A DNA stretch of 64,000 nt, taken from NCBI RefSeq assembly GCF_028502605.1, contig NC_079234.1:1240001-1304000 (forward strand). Direction: 5' to 3'. How positions within the stretch are numbered: position 1 is the stretch's first letter; every line of letters starts with the position of its first letter. This DNA comes from Trichoderma breve. Taxonomy: Eukaryota > Ascomycota > Sordariomycetes > Hypocreales > Hypocreaceae. Shown piece by piece: positions 24,774 through 36,297 of this stretch. The notes under the pieces were generated by a model. It searched no databases. It was not told the origin of the DNA and saw nothing but the letters and a program-made list of their open reading frames with translations. The translations under genes were made by a program, and so were the position numbers.

Positions 24774-27572
24774 TTACTGCAAACCTTCTACCTGTTTCTT
24801 TTTCAGCTCGAAATTCTCCAAAGACCATTTAAAATGCTTATTCAATCTCCATCCCATGGATCGTGCAACGTAGAAAGGCAACTTTTTGTGCGGATGAGGT
24901 TCGTGGAACAGAATCGTCTGTTGTCTGTCATCATTCACCCTGTTAAATTGCCAAATTGATCCCTGCAACTTTTGTGCAGAAAATCCTGTAGAGACCATGG
25001 CGTGGATAAAATCATTCCATGGAACCTCACCTGGTGAAGAAGTCACATCTGGATTGTAGAAGAGAACACGGAAAACCTTCAGTGCTCGTGTGTCCACAGG
25101 CATGACGATGTTTATTTCAGGTATAACCTCTTTAGAAGGATTTGCATCAGTTGGCATAACAGCTTTGTGTGCTTGTCCTTTCGTCTTGACCTTGACCTGA
25201 ACGCATTGACGACCCTCTTGCTTCAACTTTTTTAGACTGCCACTCTGGTCATCGCAGGGCGCAAAGGGAGGCCTGTAGATCTCAGTCTCTTCTTGACTTG
25301 CATTTCTTTGTCTGACAGCCCTTGGTATTATAGATTGTTCTTCCTCAATCCAATCAGGCGTCCGTCGAAGGTTCTCTTGTACACTTATTATGTATTGCCC
25401 GAGTAGCGATTCACGGAAATTTTCAATTGCGGCAAACATGGCTGAATCGGCTGCGTCCCAGAACTTATCCAAGTCCCGTTCAGCCTTCTGCATCGCCTGC
25501 ACGTTTTCTTTCGTCCGGCGTTTATCCCAAGGATATATCAGTTTCCTAGTGGCAGTATCGGCCAATCCGACGATCTCATCATAAAGATGACCCTCTAATT
25601 GGAGGAGAGAATAAATATGATCCATGTCTTTGGTAAGTTGATGAATACATTTGTTCTCTTTTTCTTCATCGCAGCGTTTGTAGCTTCTTGTCCGTCGAAG
25701 ATACATATCGACTTGCTCCATACACTGCGCAAGGATTGCAAGCTCGTCTATAATCTCTCCTGTAAGGGAAGATGTAAGCTCCCATGCCTCTGGTTCATTT
25801 TCTCGAAGAGTCTCTATCTCATCCATGATCAGAGGTAAGATCAAATGAACAGCATTGGCAAGGCTGGGTAACTTTGGGTCAAATTCAGTTACACACTGAA
25901 GCAGCCATACCAAGTGGCGGCGAACTGAACTCGACTTATAATTCACTAGGTCGGATCGGAAAGAAGATAGGCTTGGACGGCCATCAGTAAAATGCCGGAA
26001 CCATTCGGGAGAGTTCTGCACGACTGCTCTGAGAGCCGATCGTCTAATATTTACCGTCTCCCAAAGGCGCATCTGATACTTGTATAGTGCCGACAAAATC
26101 TCGTCGGGTACATCTTTGAACGGCAGGACGTCTGCTTCATATTTGGCGTGTAACGTTTCCAGTTGTTGAACTTGCTCATACAAGTCCGCAAAGAACTCAA
26201 AGTCGGCGTAGAGCTTTGAAATGAGAAACTGTAGACCGTTGGTAAAATCATGTCCTGCGCACGGCCGAAAGTAAGAACCCTTATGCCCTTCCAACTCTTT
26301 TGGTGAATGGTCTTTCATCACCTGCATGGCAATGGCAAAGCAAATCGGATCTTCACGCAAGTTCGAGACACGATCCTTTAGTTCTGCCACTTTGGCACCA
26401 AGCAGTAATCCGATTTGCTTGAAGTTGGGTCTTGCCGGGACTCTGTAAGGGGCCTCTGCTGCCATTATAGCAGGATCATATAAATCGCTGTTATTCAACA
26501 GCTTTGGTGTGTCGGCTATAATTGGGAACTCATCTGAGATTAAAGTGTCCTCCGGAATGTCGTGCAATATTTTCTTGCAGCAATTTACCAGAAACTCCAT
26601 GAGTCTGTCTTGTGCCTCTAGGATGAGAATGCCATAGTACGGGCTGATCCGCTTCTCGTCAAGACATAAAATCTCCCCTTCTGAATATGTCGATATATCG
26701 ACCAGCCTTCCATAGTCTTCAATGTTCTCAGAATCCAAGAGGGTCATGCGATATCCTGGCAGGGGGACTGATTTCAAGATTCCCATCTCCAACCCGAATT
26801 TCATCGCAGCCAAATCACCGTCCACAAAATTAGAGGGGGTGTGAAATGCGCGTGAATTGATCAATAGGAGCAAAGAATCTCGCGCAGTTAGATCCTGCTT
26901 ATTGATATAAGGCCACATATACCAGTCTCTGTATTTTTTATTCCGCTTCTGAGCTCCTGCGCAGCGAAAGGCATAGAACTCAGGACGATGCTTTTCTGGC
27001 ATATTCGCCCATAGTTCATGCAAGACCTTTTGTTTTTGGCTTGGGCGTTTCTTGGTCCAACGAGCTTGTATAGTTGGCTGGTGACGGAGTAATATTTCGT
27101 GCAGAGCTTCATAGTTAATGACAATGCGATGTGCTCGCTCCTCGATTTCACGGCGGATCTCGGAGGAGTCGGTGGACGGATCGCTTGAATGCCGACGTTC
27201 TGGGCTTACCAAGGTCCCGTGAATATATCGCTGGACGTAGTCCTTGGATTTCTGACATTTTATGTTCCACTCAGCCTCTCGGGCCTCTTTAGAAGCCTGA
27301 TCCATTTTGGTGATGTCATATTCCGGTACATTTGGAGAAAACTCTTCGTCGCTAGATTCTTTGGTCTCAATTCCGAGAACTTCATTATCATATCTCTTGG
27401 CTAGATCTTCGGTTTCCGATTCATATCCAGCGGTCTTCTCCTTAACAACGCGTTTCTTCTGACGAGGTCCCGATGTACAGCAGTCATGCTGGCATGAGCT
27501 ATGTCCCTTTTTGCGGTGGCGAAGGCCTTTGCGCTGACGGATACGCAATGCTTCAGACTTGCATCGCTGCAT
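24774..27572 (-). CDS. Fungal-specific large protein, unknown function (often named 'ipa protein')
   Basis: This is an intronless frame of 932 residues from ATG 27572. The first 120 residues are basic then acidic and look disordered (Arg/Lys-rich start, a Cys pair, SSDEE). Next comes a long helical body with conserved-looking blocks (RPCAGHDFTNGLQFLISKL, PEWFRHFTDGRPSLS). The last 90 residues form a compact module: VPWNDFIHAMVSTGF, GSIWQF, ILFHEPHPHKKLPF and GWRLNKHF. The same C-terminal pattern is widespread in Pezizomycotina proteins of unknown role. There is no signal peptide or membrane helix. The frame is fully intact, unlike the spliced neighbours. Function is not known. Confidence 0.75.
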   Translation of the reverse strand: MQRCKSEALRIRQRKGLRHRKKGHSSCQHDCCTSGPRQKKRVVKEKTAGYESETEDLAKRYDNEVLGIETKESSDEEFSPNVPEYDITKMDQASKEAREAEWNIKCQKSKDYVQRYIHGTLVSPERRHSSDPSTDSSEIRREIEERAHRIVINYEALHEILLRHQPTIQARWTKKRPSQKQKVLHELWANMPEKHRPEFYAFRCAGAQKRNKKYRDWYMWPYINKQDLTARDSLLLLINSRAFHTPSNFVDGDLAAMKFGLEMGILKSVPLPGYRMTLLDSENIEDYGRLVDISTYSEGEILCLDEKRISPYYGILILEAQDRLMEFLVNCCKKILHDIPEDTLISDEFPIIADTPKLLNNSDLYDPAIMAAEAPYRVPARPNFKQIGLLLGAKVAELKDRVSNLREDPICFAIAMQVMKDHSPKELEGHKGSYFRPCAGHDFTNGLQFLISKLYADFEFFADLYEQVQQLETLHAKYEADVLPFKDVPDEILSALYKYQMRLWETVNIRRSALRAVVQNSPEWFRHFTDGRPSLSSFRSDLVNYKSSSVRRHLVWLLQCVTEFDPKLPSLANAVHLILPLIMDEIETLRENEPEAWELTSSLTGEIIDELAILAQCMEQVDMYLRRTRSYKRCDEEKENKCIHQLTKDMDHIYSLLQLEGHLYDEIVGLADTATRKLIYPWDKRRTKENVQAMQKAERDLDKFWDAADSAMFAAIENFRESLLGQYIISVQENLRRTPDWIEEEQSIIPRAVRQRNASQEETEIYRPPFAPCDDQSGSLKKLKQEGRQCVQVKVKTKGQAHKAVMPTDANPSKEVIPEINIVMPVDTRALKVFRVLFYNPDVTSSPGEVPWNDFIHAMVSTGFSAQKLQGSIWQFNRVNDDRQQTILFHEPHPHKKLPFYVARSMGWRLNKHFKWSLENFELKKKQVEGLQ

Positions 27573-29929
27573 CCTGATTTATGCTAAGAATGGCACGAGG
27601 GAATCTGGGAAAAGAAATTGGGACAAACGACGAGATGATAAATACTATTGAGCGAGGAAGACACAAAGAGATGCAAAAAGAAACAGTATCACCTGAGGAT
27701 TGCCAAGGGTATATAAACATGAAGAGATCCCTGGATTGAGCAGAATATGAAAAGTGCAGGGCGAGAGTAGGCAGCTTGCTTTCCAATGATCTTTGTGCCA
27801 CTGAGCTGCGGCTGAACTCGAAATTCGAAGCGAGAACATGGGAATATTGGATACGAGCAAACCGGTGAAGCCATGGCTTCGCATAATGGTATGACTGGCG
27901 CTTCTCTGACCGTATGCAATATGTAAATGGAACAAGATCCTATTGGATGCCTTATTTATTTGCTTTTTCTGGCTCGCATTAGTTGCAATAGCAACGCCAA
28001 ATCAGGGACTGCGATCAACTAGGCAACTCTTCCCAGTGCATACACATGCTGCACCACTGCATCGTATGTCTTTTGCTCTTGTAAAGAGCATCTCGAGACA
28101 TGTATGTTGTTGTTTCTGCTCTTGATAATATTTGCAATGGCATAAAAGAGCAATGATCAATCGTGGTAGCATAGACAACTCTATAGGAATAATAGACTCC
28201 CAATATTGCCTACGCGTATCCATATCGTCTATCAATCGCCGATTTGATCGTCTAATACAGCTCCTCCAATCTCTTGCTGCAAGCCACAAATCCATCACAC
28301 CGCATTTATGACGCTCACCGGTAGAGGATAGGCATCAGCTTTGCGTACGTGTACTCATTAATAGTAAACAGCTGCGCTGTCTAGCACCGGGGTGCTCAAT
28401 TGATGCTCTGTTTTTGGAATGGTGAAACTCGCGTATACTGCGGCAAACCATCTCTGATCACCGCCTCCAGCAAATATGTTCAGCCCAGTTGAGATGTCAT
28501 TCTATTGGCAAGCTACGTGGGCTTGGCAATTTATATAAAGAGGGGTTATAGCCAATCATCAACAGCTAGAAACCCGTGGTTACATCAATATACAGATTCC
28601 CAGGCCGGGATTTGTGTCTGGAACTCTCTGTGCATGGTCTGATGAGTAGAATCCTGGCTTTAACCATTGTTGGTTACAAGTCCTCCTCTTGTAAAGCACG
28701 GATATGGCAATGATCTTTATTTTTTGGGCCGTTTAGTTATCTCGACCAAGGTATCTCATTTTCCGAATCAATGTTTCTCATTTCATATCCCCTCAAGTGT
28801 TTCAGCCTCTTTCAGCCGCACTCACGAATCCATGTAGCTTGTACGTACATAGCAAGGTAAAAGAAACACTGTAAATTATACTGAGCTCACAGGGTACTCT
28901 CTAACTAACGAACTGAATAAGAAATAAGTGCAACAACCATTATGATCTACTTAGGCGATGATGCTGCCCCGCAAAGATCGGTCCTATGTTTACGGAGCCT
29001 TGCGGCCAGCTTTACCTGCATACTAGGTACTATCATGCAGCACCATAATCCCTCCAATGAGGGCCTACGTATAATAATCTATATAAATAAAATACGATTG
29101 GTCAAAGAAAAAAGAGCCTAATCGCTTTCTCTTTTGTTTTGCTGGTTGCAGAGCTCATTGACAACTTTTGTCTCAGCATCAACGAGAAATAAGAGGAATA
29201 TAACAGGCTTCTCAATCTCACAAAGTTTTCTTGTTTGAACAACTTACAAATTCATCAGATGGCAGTAAGATATCCCAGTATAGTGGTCGTTAAAATTGGA
29301 TTAGCACGGGTCATGTATATGCTGGTCGTTAGAACAAAGAGTGCCACATGGGAACTAACAATGTGCTGGCAAAGAGGTGGCGATGAGGTAAAACTAAACT
29401 TGACAGGTCCCCACAACCATTTTCCACATCAGATTAGTGCAGATGCTAAGGGTCGGAGGATAATAATGTAGCAGTAATAACTCCGTCGTGGACCAGGGTG
29501 CCACTGCCTTAATTCGACGATTTTGTTTCCACCATTAGCCACTTCCTATCCTGCTATTAAATGCCGTGTTGATCAAGTGAGTAACTGATGTATACTACCC
29601 TAAAGACAGAAGAAGAATGCCAATTACTTGAGCTTGATATCTTTCGATCAGTAATCTCAATCTCCCCGTTAGTTCCGGTCTTTCATTATGAGGCTGTGGG
29701 TCCATTACTACTGTCAAGAAACAGTGATATTCTGTTCAGCATCAATAATCGCTGCTGGGGTGTTGATAAATTTAGATAGAGATATATATAAGCGATATGA
29801 AAAGATGATCTCGAAACTATTCCTTCATTTTCCAACTTTCCAGCAGAGACGTTTCCCTCTACCACCAACTAGAACTAAAAGTATCGAATCTTAGACCATA
29901 TCATTTACATCATCAAACAACATATCAAA
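27573..29929. other. Gene-poor stretch
   Basis: No supported gene was found. It contains the promoter of the 932-residue protein at its left end and that of the hydrolase at its right end. Scattered ORFs below 100 codons show no motifs. Confidence 0.45.
29783..29792 (+). promoter_or_regulatory. TATA-like box of the alpha/beta hydrolase
   Basis: TATATATAAG lies about 140 nt upstream of the ATG at 29930. It is supported by sequence and position only. Confidence 0.4.
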
Positions 29930-30899
29930 ATGTCGACCTATGCAACTGCAAAAGATGAATTTGTGGACATTGATGGCATAAAGTTTGCTTACAGACGACT
30001 GGGCTTGGCAGAAGGGGTCCCTCTCGTTTTGATCATGCACTATAGGTGATTCAACCCACAAGAAAAAAACACGGAATCTCAATACTAATGTACTGAAGGG
30101 GCACCATGGATCATTGGGATCCAGCTCTCATTGATCCATTGGCAGCGAAGCGGCCAGTGATTCTTATCGATCCCGCGAATTCCGGAAGATCTAAAGGGCA
30201 TTTCCCATCAACTGTGGCTCAGCTCGCACAGTACTTTATTAACATCATAAACGCATTGGGCCTGAAGCAGGTGGATGTTATGGGATTCTCAGGCGGTGGA
30301 TTCAATGCCCAGATGATTGCTCTTAATGCGCCCAAGCTTGTCAGCCATCTCATTCTTTCGGCTACAACACCAAGTATTGGCGAAGGCGTTCAGCTTGGCA
30401 ACCCTGCCGTACTGCAAAAACTCCAACAGGCCGTTACTGTTAAGGAGCATAAAGGTGCATTTATCTCAACCTTCTTCACTAGTTCTGCTCAAGGCCAAGC
30501 TGCTGGCCACGCGGCGTGGGAGAGAATCACTACCGGGCGCCAAAATCGTAGTGACTACGCAAGCCGTGAGTCTGCTGATGAGCAAAGCGCCGCATACTTT
30601 AATTTTATCGATCTCAACAAAGCAAGTGACGGATCGTATGATCGGTTCCATGAGCTCCAGATGCCGGTCCTCATTGCCACTGGTAAGTAAACTACCAATG
30701 ACCAACTCTATAAGCGCTAATTAAAGGCAAAGGCTCTGATGATGCTATAATACCGACTAAAAACAGCATCCTTATGTGGGAGAAAATGAGCCATCCTAAT
30801 GCTGCGTTGCATATATTCCCTGACGCAGGACATGGATTCCTCTATCAGTATGCTGATGCATATGCAGCATTGATCAACGATTTCCTTGATCGTCAGTAA
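29930..30899 (+). CDS. Alpha/beta hydrolase-fold protein
   Basis: Exons 29930-30045, 30099-30682 and 30727-30899 give 290 residues in phase, from ATG 29930. The fold is clear: HYRG oxyanion-hole motif across the first splice (residues 37-40), a nucleophile elbow GFSGGG, an acid in KGSDDAIIP after the second splice, and the catalytic His in DAGHGFLYQ. It has no signal peptide, so it is likely cytosolic. Close bacterial and fungal relatives include haloperoxidase-like, esterase and epoxide-hydrolase-like enzymes; the substrate is not clear. A convergent MFS transporter and an NmrA-like reductase follow within 4 kb. Confidence 0.85.
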
Positions 30900-31318
30900 C
30901 AATTTAGGATGCGAAATTTCTCCTTCTTAGCACGAAGCTCATCATATCTGCACATGGCGATTCAATACCAGGGGAATCAGGCCTAGTTTTAACATAGACA
31001 CCCAGTTGAATTGACAATACATGCAAGCCAATGTTCCGATCTTTAGTGATGACCTACCTGTTGAAATGCAAAAATGCCGAAAGCCAGAAGGCTGTTGAGG
31101 CTTATATTTCATCACTAACTATTTCTACGCGTGCTGTAGTAAGCACTACTAGGGGTGTTCAATTGTAGACTGAAGTTGTGTGATGCTATTAAAACAATAC
31201 GTAGACAAAATAATGAGCTCTGGAGTTTTCTGTCATTAGAGTGAGAAGTCCAAATTCTTGAAAGATAGTTAATAAGGTTCTCTCCATTTTAAACCCAATA
31301 CGGAGTACAATCTCCCCT
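30900..31318. other. Convergent 3' spacer
   Basis: This AT-rich spacer lies between the convergent hydrolase and transporter genes. No ORF or motif of note was seen apart from likely 3' UTRs. Confidence 0.5.
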
Positions 31319-32668
31319 CTAAATTTTCCATGTCCCTTTCTTTTTGCTCATGGGAATCCACGACAAGCACATGAAAGCCGCTCCCAAGGTCAAACCTCCC
31401 GCAGAATATCCAATACCACCCAGCCAACGCGTGCGTGTAAAATTTCCGAATATGGCACCTGCTATAGGCGTGCCGACAAGGATAGCTACTCCGAAGAAAA
31501 TAAATGACATACCCAGACGCGTTCCCATTCGCGACATGTCGGGAGATCCGACCATGACGACGACTGGTGTTCCCACAACAGTGGCGCCAGAAGTAATTCC
31601 GTACAGAAGCGTAAACACGACGATGCCGCCCAAATTTTTAAGCCCCATCCAACCAAATGCCAAAATTGCAGAGGCAAAGGTAGAAAAGATTGTAACGTTC
31701 AACACTCCATACTTGTCGCTGAGGTACATGGGTAGCAAACGACCAATCACGCTTCCAGCGTTCAGCAATGTGACTGTATACGGTGCAAACTCCAATGTCG
31801 ACAAATGATTGAGCTCATCAAACACTTGGATGTAGAAAAAAGCAGTGTAGAGGACCAGGAAGGTCAGAAAAGTACCGATGATGAAGGTTACAAACGCCAT
31901 ATCCCTGAACGCTGAGGTGTCGACAAGAGAACGAATTTTTCCCGATGCGGGTAACCGAGGCCGCATAAAGACGGCGGGTATAACAGAGAGTCACAAAATA
32001 ATAAATGCAATGACACGAGTAGTCCAACCAAAGCCAATTTTCGGAAGTAAATGGCTGAAGATGATAGGGAAGATAATTCCTCCAACAGGTGACCCGGTCC
32101 CAGCGACGCCCATTGCAAAAGCTCGTCGCTTCGCAAAGTATTGCGACTGAATAGCCGTAGCGGGTAAAAATGTCAAGCCCATTCCAATACCGACGCAGAC
32201 TCCCTGGGCAAGCAACACTTGCCAGTAAGTTGAGCAGAGAGATGTCATAAACATTCCGAAGCAAATGAGCAGCAGCCCCCCGATCATAGTTGGCGTGAAA
32301 TAACCAGCGTCAAAGAGAGGTCCTGAAACGAGGCCTCCAAGTAATAGAAGGCATGCTTGTAGAGAGCCAATCCAGGAGATCGTAGACGCTGACTCGGATG
32401 TGAGCATTACCGTCTGATAATATGTTTGGTACGCTCCAAAGGTGTTTACAAGGCCCCAGGAGGCTGCTAGTACAACCCATCCTCCCAAAACTTGAAGCCA
32501 TGCGTTGAGTCCGCCATCTGGTACAGGACTGGTTGGAGAAGCGGCAGGTGGTGGCGTTGGAGATGTTTCTTCAGGAGAAGACGTATTTGACTGCGAGCCC
32601 TGCTTCAGTTCAATTTCGGCATTGTCGTCCGAAATGTATTTGGAAGCTACCTCGCTATCTTTGTCCAT
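31319..32668 (-). CDS. MFS monocarboxylate-type transporter interrupted by one in-frame TGA
   Basis: One continuous frame of 450 codons runs from ATG 32668 to the stop at 31319, broken only by a TGA at 31991-31993. The N-terminal part (225 residues) has a Pro/Ser-rich cytosolic start, then PDGGLNAWLQVLGGW, which is typical of the monocarboxylate-porter family at TM1, and about six helices. The C-terminal part (from LSVIPAVFMRPRLP on) holds the central loop and the remaining helices. Residues on both sides of the TGA fit the family without a gap, so no intron is needed. An intron bridging the TGA would delete conserved sequence. Either the allele is broken, the base is an error, or the codon (context TGA CTC) is read through. 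The substrate is unknown. Confidence 0.8.
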
Positions 32669-34102
32669 GTTGTCGAAATGCTAAAAATAAATAACGTAGA
32701 AGAGGAACCGCTGGCGCTTGGCCGTGCAGGAGGTTTCTGATGGCTACGTTCCTAATGGCCAGATACTCGAAGTTCGGGATCGCTAATCAGATGACTTCAA
32801 TAACATGCTGAATACTGCTCAATAACGCGTCACAATTTATATCATTACTGCAAACCAGGGCCCATACGACAATGTTGAGGTGTGATCTTGGTATATCGGA
32901 CAGGAGAGAATAGAAGCTCCGTCGCCGTTGGTCTCATTAGATTTGTAAGCTAGATATAACTACATGCCTCGTACACGTATTAGACATGATGCAAAAGGGA
33001 TACAAGAGTGGAAAGGGCTTTAACTTCAACCTTATGTGCTGTTGGTGGGGGACTGACCAGTCTCTAACAAGGTGATCAAATCCACCAATGTCCATTTCTG
33101 GAAATTCCACCATTACAATAGATTAGTGAACGGATCCATCTCTCCCGTAAGCTTCTGCGCCAAAGTCTTTAGCCTTTACGCGGATACTCGTATCTAACCC
33201 TATCCAGGAAACATTACAAAGAATAGAGATGCTAAATGCATGCAATGATGAAAGTACGAGTAACACTTTAAAGAGTTTTATTGTCGCCCTTGTTTGTGTT
33301 TCATCCGGGCTTGGGCGTTGATCATCTGCGGCATCTCAGGATGTTGAATCCCTAGTTGCTTACCGGTGAATGACGAGGCGTCGGCTACAAATCAAATATA
33401 TCTTTTACATTGCTTCTGAAGAGCCTAATGCTGAACAGGGCTAAGGTCGGAACTTGAGGCTACCCGGATGGGAAAACGTAACCTACTGAAAGGAGGTGCC
33501 CACAATCTACCTGTACGTTGTCGAGCGACACCATAACGAGGGAGGCTTGCTGATAAATCAACATCCGTCAGAGATGTTTAAGTCTTTGAGAGATATGCGC
33601 AGCTGTACATAGCTAATAGCTAATCAAGTCTGCTTGGAAATCCAACATGGGGTTTGCTACGGACCTTAACCAATGAGACTACTTCTGTTCTCAATGGGAA
33701 TGCGTTTCATTTTCGCAAAAAACAGGCTGCCTGAAGTTTTTGATGGAGCAATTGCCGGATCAGTTTTGTTAGCTGAATCGTTGTCAACTGTTTAGTATAT
33801 GTTTTGATGAAAACCGATCTTAATAAAATAGGCATTTGACCATACGCTGCTATCCATCCTTCTTTGGAGTGCTATACAAGGCGCTTCATTCAGGGTGAAT
33901 AGATAATCAGAAGCTTTAAAGTAGTTGTTGGCATAGAAGTCGGGAACATATTGAGATGGAGAAAACTATTTACGATTATCGAACAGATATAGGATATAAA
34001 AAACATGGACAACCCCAATAATCTGTATTTAATCTACATCAATCGCCTCAGCATTTGCATCTATAATTGTCCATTGTTTTAAACCACCAAATAACGCCAA
34101 TA
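32669..34102. other. Divergent intergenic region
   Basis: This 1.4-kb region lies between the divergent transporter and NmrA-like reductase genes. A TATA-like element (TATAAAAA, 33995-34002) lies about 100 nt before the reductase ATG. No gene was found. Confidence 0.5.
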
Positions 34103-34996
34103 ATGAGCTCCTTCAAGAACATTGCAATTGCTGGTGCAACTGGCTACCTCGGGCCAGCAGTTGTCAAAGCCGTTAAAGAAGCCGGATTCAATGTTACGGT
34201 GCTTCTACGAGAATCGAATTCATCCAAAATTGAGCTTGATGGCGTCAAAATTGCGAAAATGAACTACGGATCCATTGACTTTATGGTGGATGCTCTCAAG
34301 GGCCAAGACGCTGTTGTATCGACCATGAACCACTTGTACTATGACGAACAAAAGGCGCTTGTTGAAGCCGCAGTCAAAGCTGGTGTCAAGAGGTTTCTTC
34401 CTTCGGAATACGGTCTTGACGTGAGCATCCCGTCAGTTCGAGCCGTTCCTTACTTGAGCGCGAAAGGTCTTATTCAGGATCTGCTCAAAGAATTGGGCAT
34501 GGCGTATACAATCTTATATACTGGACCGTTCCTTGAATGGGGCCTTGATAACTTCTTTGTCGACTGGAAAACGGCCACGGCGAATGTATGGAACGGGGGC
34601 GATATTTCTGTCGGCATCTCCACCCTGGCAGACACTGGTCGAGCTGTCGTCAATGTCTTACTCAATCCCAAAGAGACGGAAAACAAAGCCTTTTACACAA
34701 CCACTGGCATGGCAACCCAGAATGAAATCTTGTCCGCTGTACAAGAAGGCCGCCCCGACTCGAAGCTCTCTATAATTCACCAAGACAGCAAGAGCTCACT
34801 TGCTGCTGCATATGAAGCTGCCAAGGCCGGCAGAGGTATGGAGTTTGAGGTTGCACGAGACTTCCTTGGTTCTACTATTTTTGGGCTCGAGATCGAAGCG
34901 GGCGTCCCGTACGGTAGAGATAACGATTTGCTCGGGATCAAGATGGTAACTCCAGAGGAGTTTAGGCAACTGGTGATTAATCATGTTAAAAAATAG
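34103..34996 (+). CDS. NmrA-like / isoflavone reductase-like NAD(P)-binding protein
   Basis: This is an intronless frame of 297 residues. The start is ATG 34103, as no earlier in-frame ATG exists. The N-terminal Rossmann motif is AIAGATGYLGPAVVKAV (GxxGxxG), followed by LLRES at the end of beta-2, where an Arg would favour NADPH. The typical AVVSTMN, GVKRFLPSEYGLD and YLSAKG segments of the isoflavone-reductase-like group are present. It probably reduces a small aromatic or related metabolite; some NmrA-like relatives are only regulators. Its promoter faces that of the transporter, which suggests a shared task. Confidence 0.85.
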   Translation: MSSFKNIAIAGATGYLGPAVVKAVKEAGFNVTVLLRESNSSKIELDGVKIAKMNYGSIDFMVDALKGQDAVVSTMNHLYYDEQKALVEAAVKAGVKRFLPSEYGLDVSIPSVRAVPYLSAKGLIQDLLKELGMAYTILYTGPFLEWGLDNFFVDWKTATANVWNGGDISVGISTLADTGRAVVNVLLNPKETENKAFYTTTGMATQNEILSAVQEGRPDSKLSIIHQDSKSSLAAAYEAAKAGRGMEFEVARDFLGSTIFGLEIEAGVPYGRDNDLLGIKMVTPEEFRQLVINHVKK

Positions 34997-36297
34997 GTGT
35001 GTACATATGTATACGGCTGCCCGCTATCAAGAAATGTACGTAGCGTAGATAGCAGAATAAACAATATTTTCGCGGGTATGTTTCAGACTCAGAGACATTA
35101 AGTCTTGATAAAGTCTACTAGTGGGAAGATGAATGATATTGTTCTTGTGGAGAATAGCCGTGAGAATACCGCTAGGAATGGCATGATATGATTCCTAGTA
35201 TGTTTCACCGGGCGGGATGTGTAGAACATGTAGATACAAAATATAATTTGCTGTCTTCAAAGCGTTATTCTCCCATGGAGCAACGATCTGAATGCCATTT
35301 CTAGATACTGCATAGGCTCTAGTCAGGTAGATCCAAGTCTATAATCCAAGTCTCACAATCTCTTTGCCAAGTAAAACCAGTCTAAGGGCCTCATTCCTTT
35401 GTGTCTGTAGTCCATTTCCAGCCATTCTAACCGTGATTTGAATCGAAATTGCGATATAAATGATCTTTTTATGGGAATTAGTTTCGTTTGACCTATATAT
35501 TGTTAACAACTTATGTTAGTGGATACTTGGAAACGCAGCGAATTATGGCAAGTTTCTATAGATGTCTAGCAACAAACATTGGATCATAATTCACCACATG
35601 AATCAGTCTCAATGAATTGAAACATTAGGGTTAAGAGTTTCCAAAGCTAGAAGATCGAGGGCGCAAATAAATATCATCATCTGGTTATTCGAATTGTCCT
35701 GTGAGGCATTCATACCCCGCATTTACGTCTGACCCAAACCCGATCGCTCGGGGAATTGCGACGACAGACGGAATATGCTGGCTTCTTTTCGTGCCATGGC
35801 CGGCTGTACATGAAGACAAGGATCACTGGTATAATTTCTGATATAAGAGATGGATATGAGACTCCGGAAATGATTAAGAAAGTTTGACAGCGACTCGTTG
35901 TGTTAAATAAGAGCTGTGGATGCAAAGCTCGAATTATCTCTTCAGAACGAGGAGTTCTGTATCAGTACCCAATTTACGGGCACACGAAATCGACCGAGAC
36001 TTATCAAATTAAGAAGCCCCAAGCAGAGCAAAGAGGGCGTGGTGCAAGCTCAAAGTACAAATAGGAATACAACGGCGGATTCATGTATATAGAGACTGCA
36101 AGGCTGTACGCCAGTTGGGTACACACACAAGCCAAAAAGTGGATCCAGCTGCATGGATTGGATCAACGGTATTGAAGGAGACTCGAGAGGTACAGTACAT
36201 GAGGGGGTTGTTAGGATGATGGGAAAATCTGCACTCGTAACAATCACTGAAGCGCTGTTCGCAGCGCATCTCCATTGTCGACAGCCTCGCAGAACCT
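34997..36297. other. Intergenic, no gene seen
   Basis: AT-rich sequence with short ORFs lies upstream of the NACHT-WD40 gene. A long open frame on the minus strand (36081-36731) is the complement of that gene's 5' exons. Confidence 0.45.
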
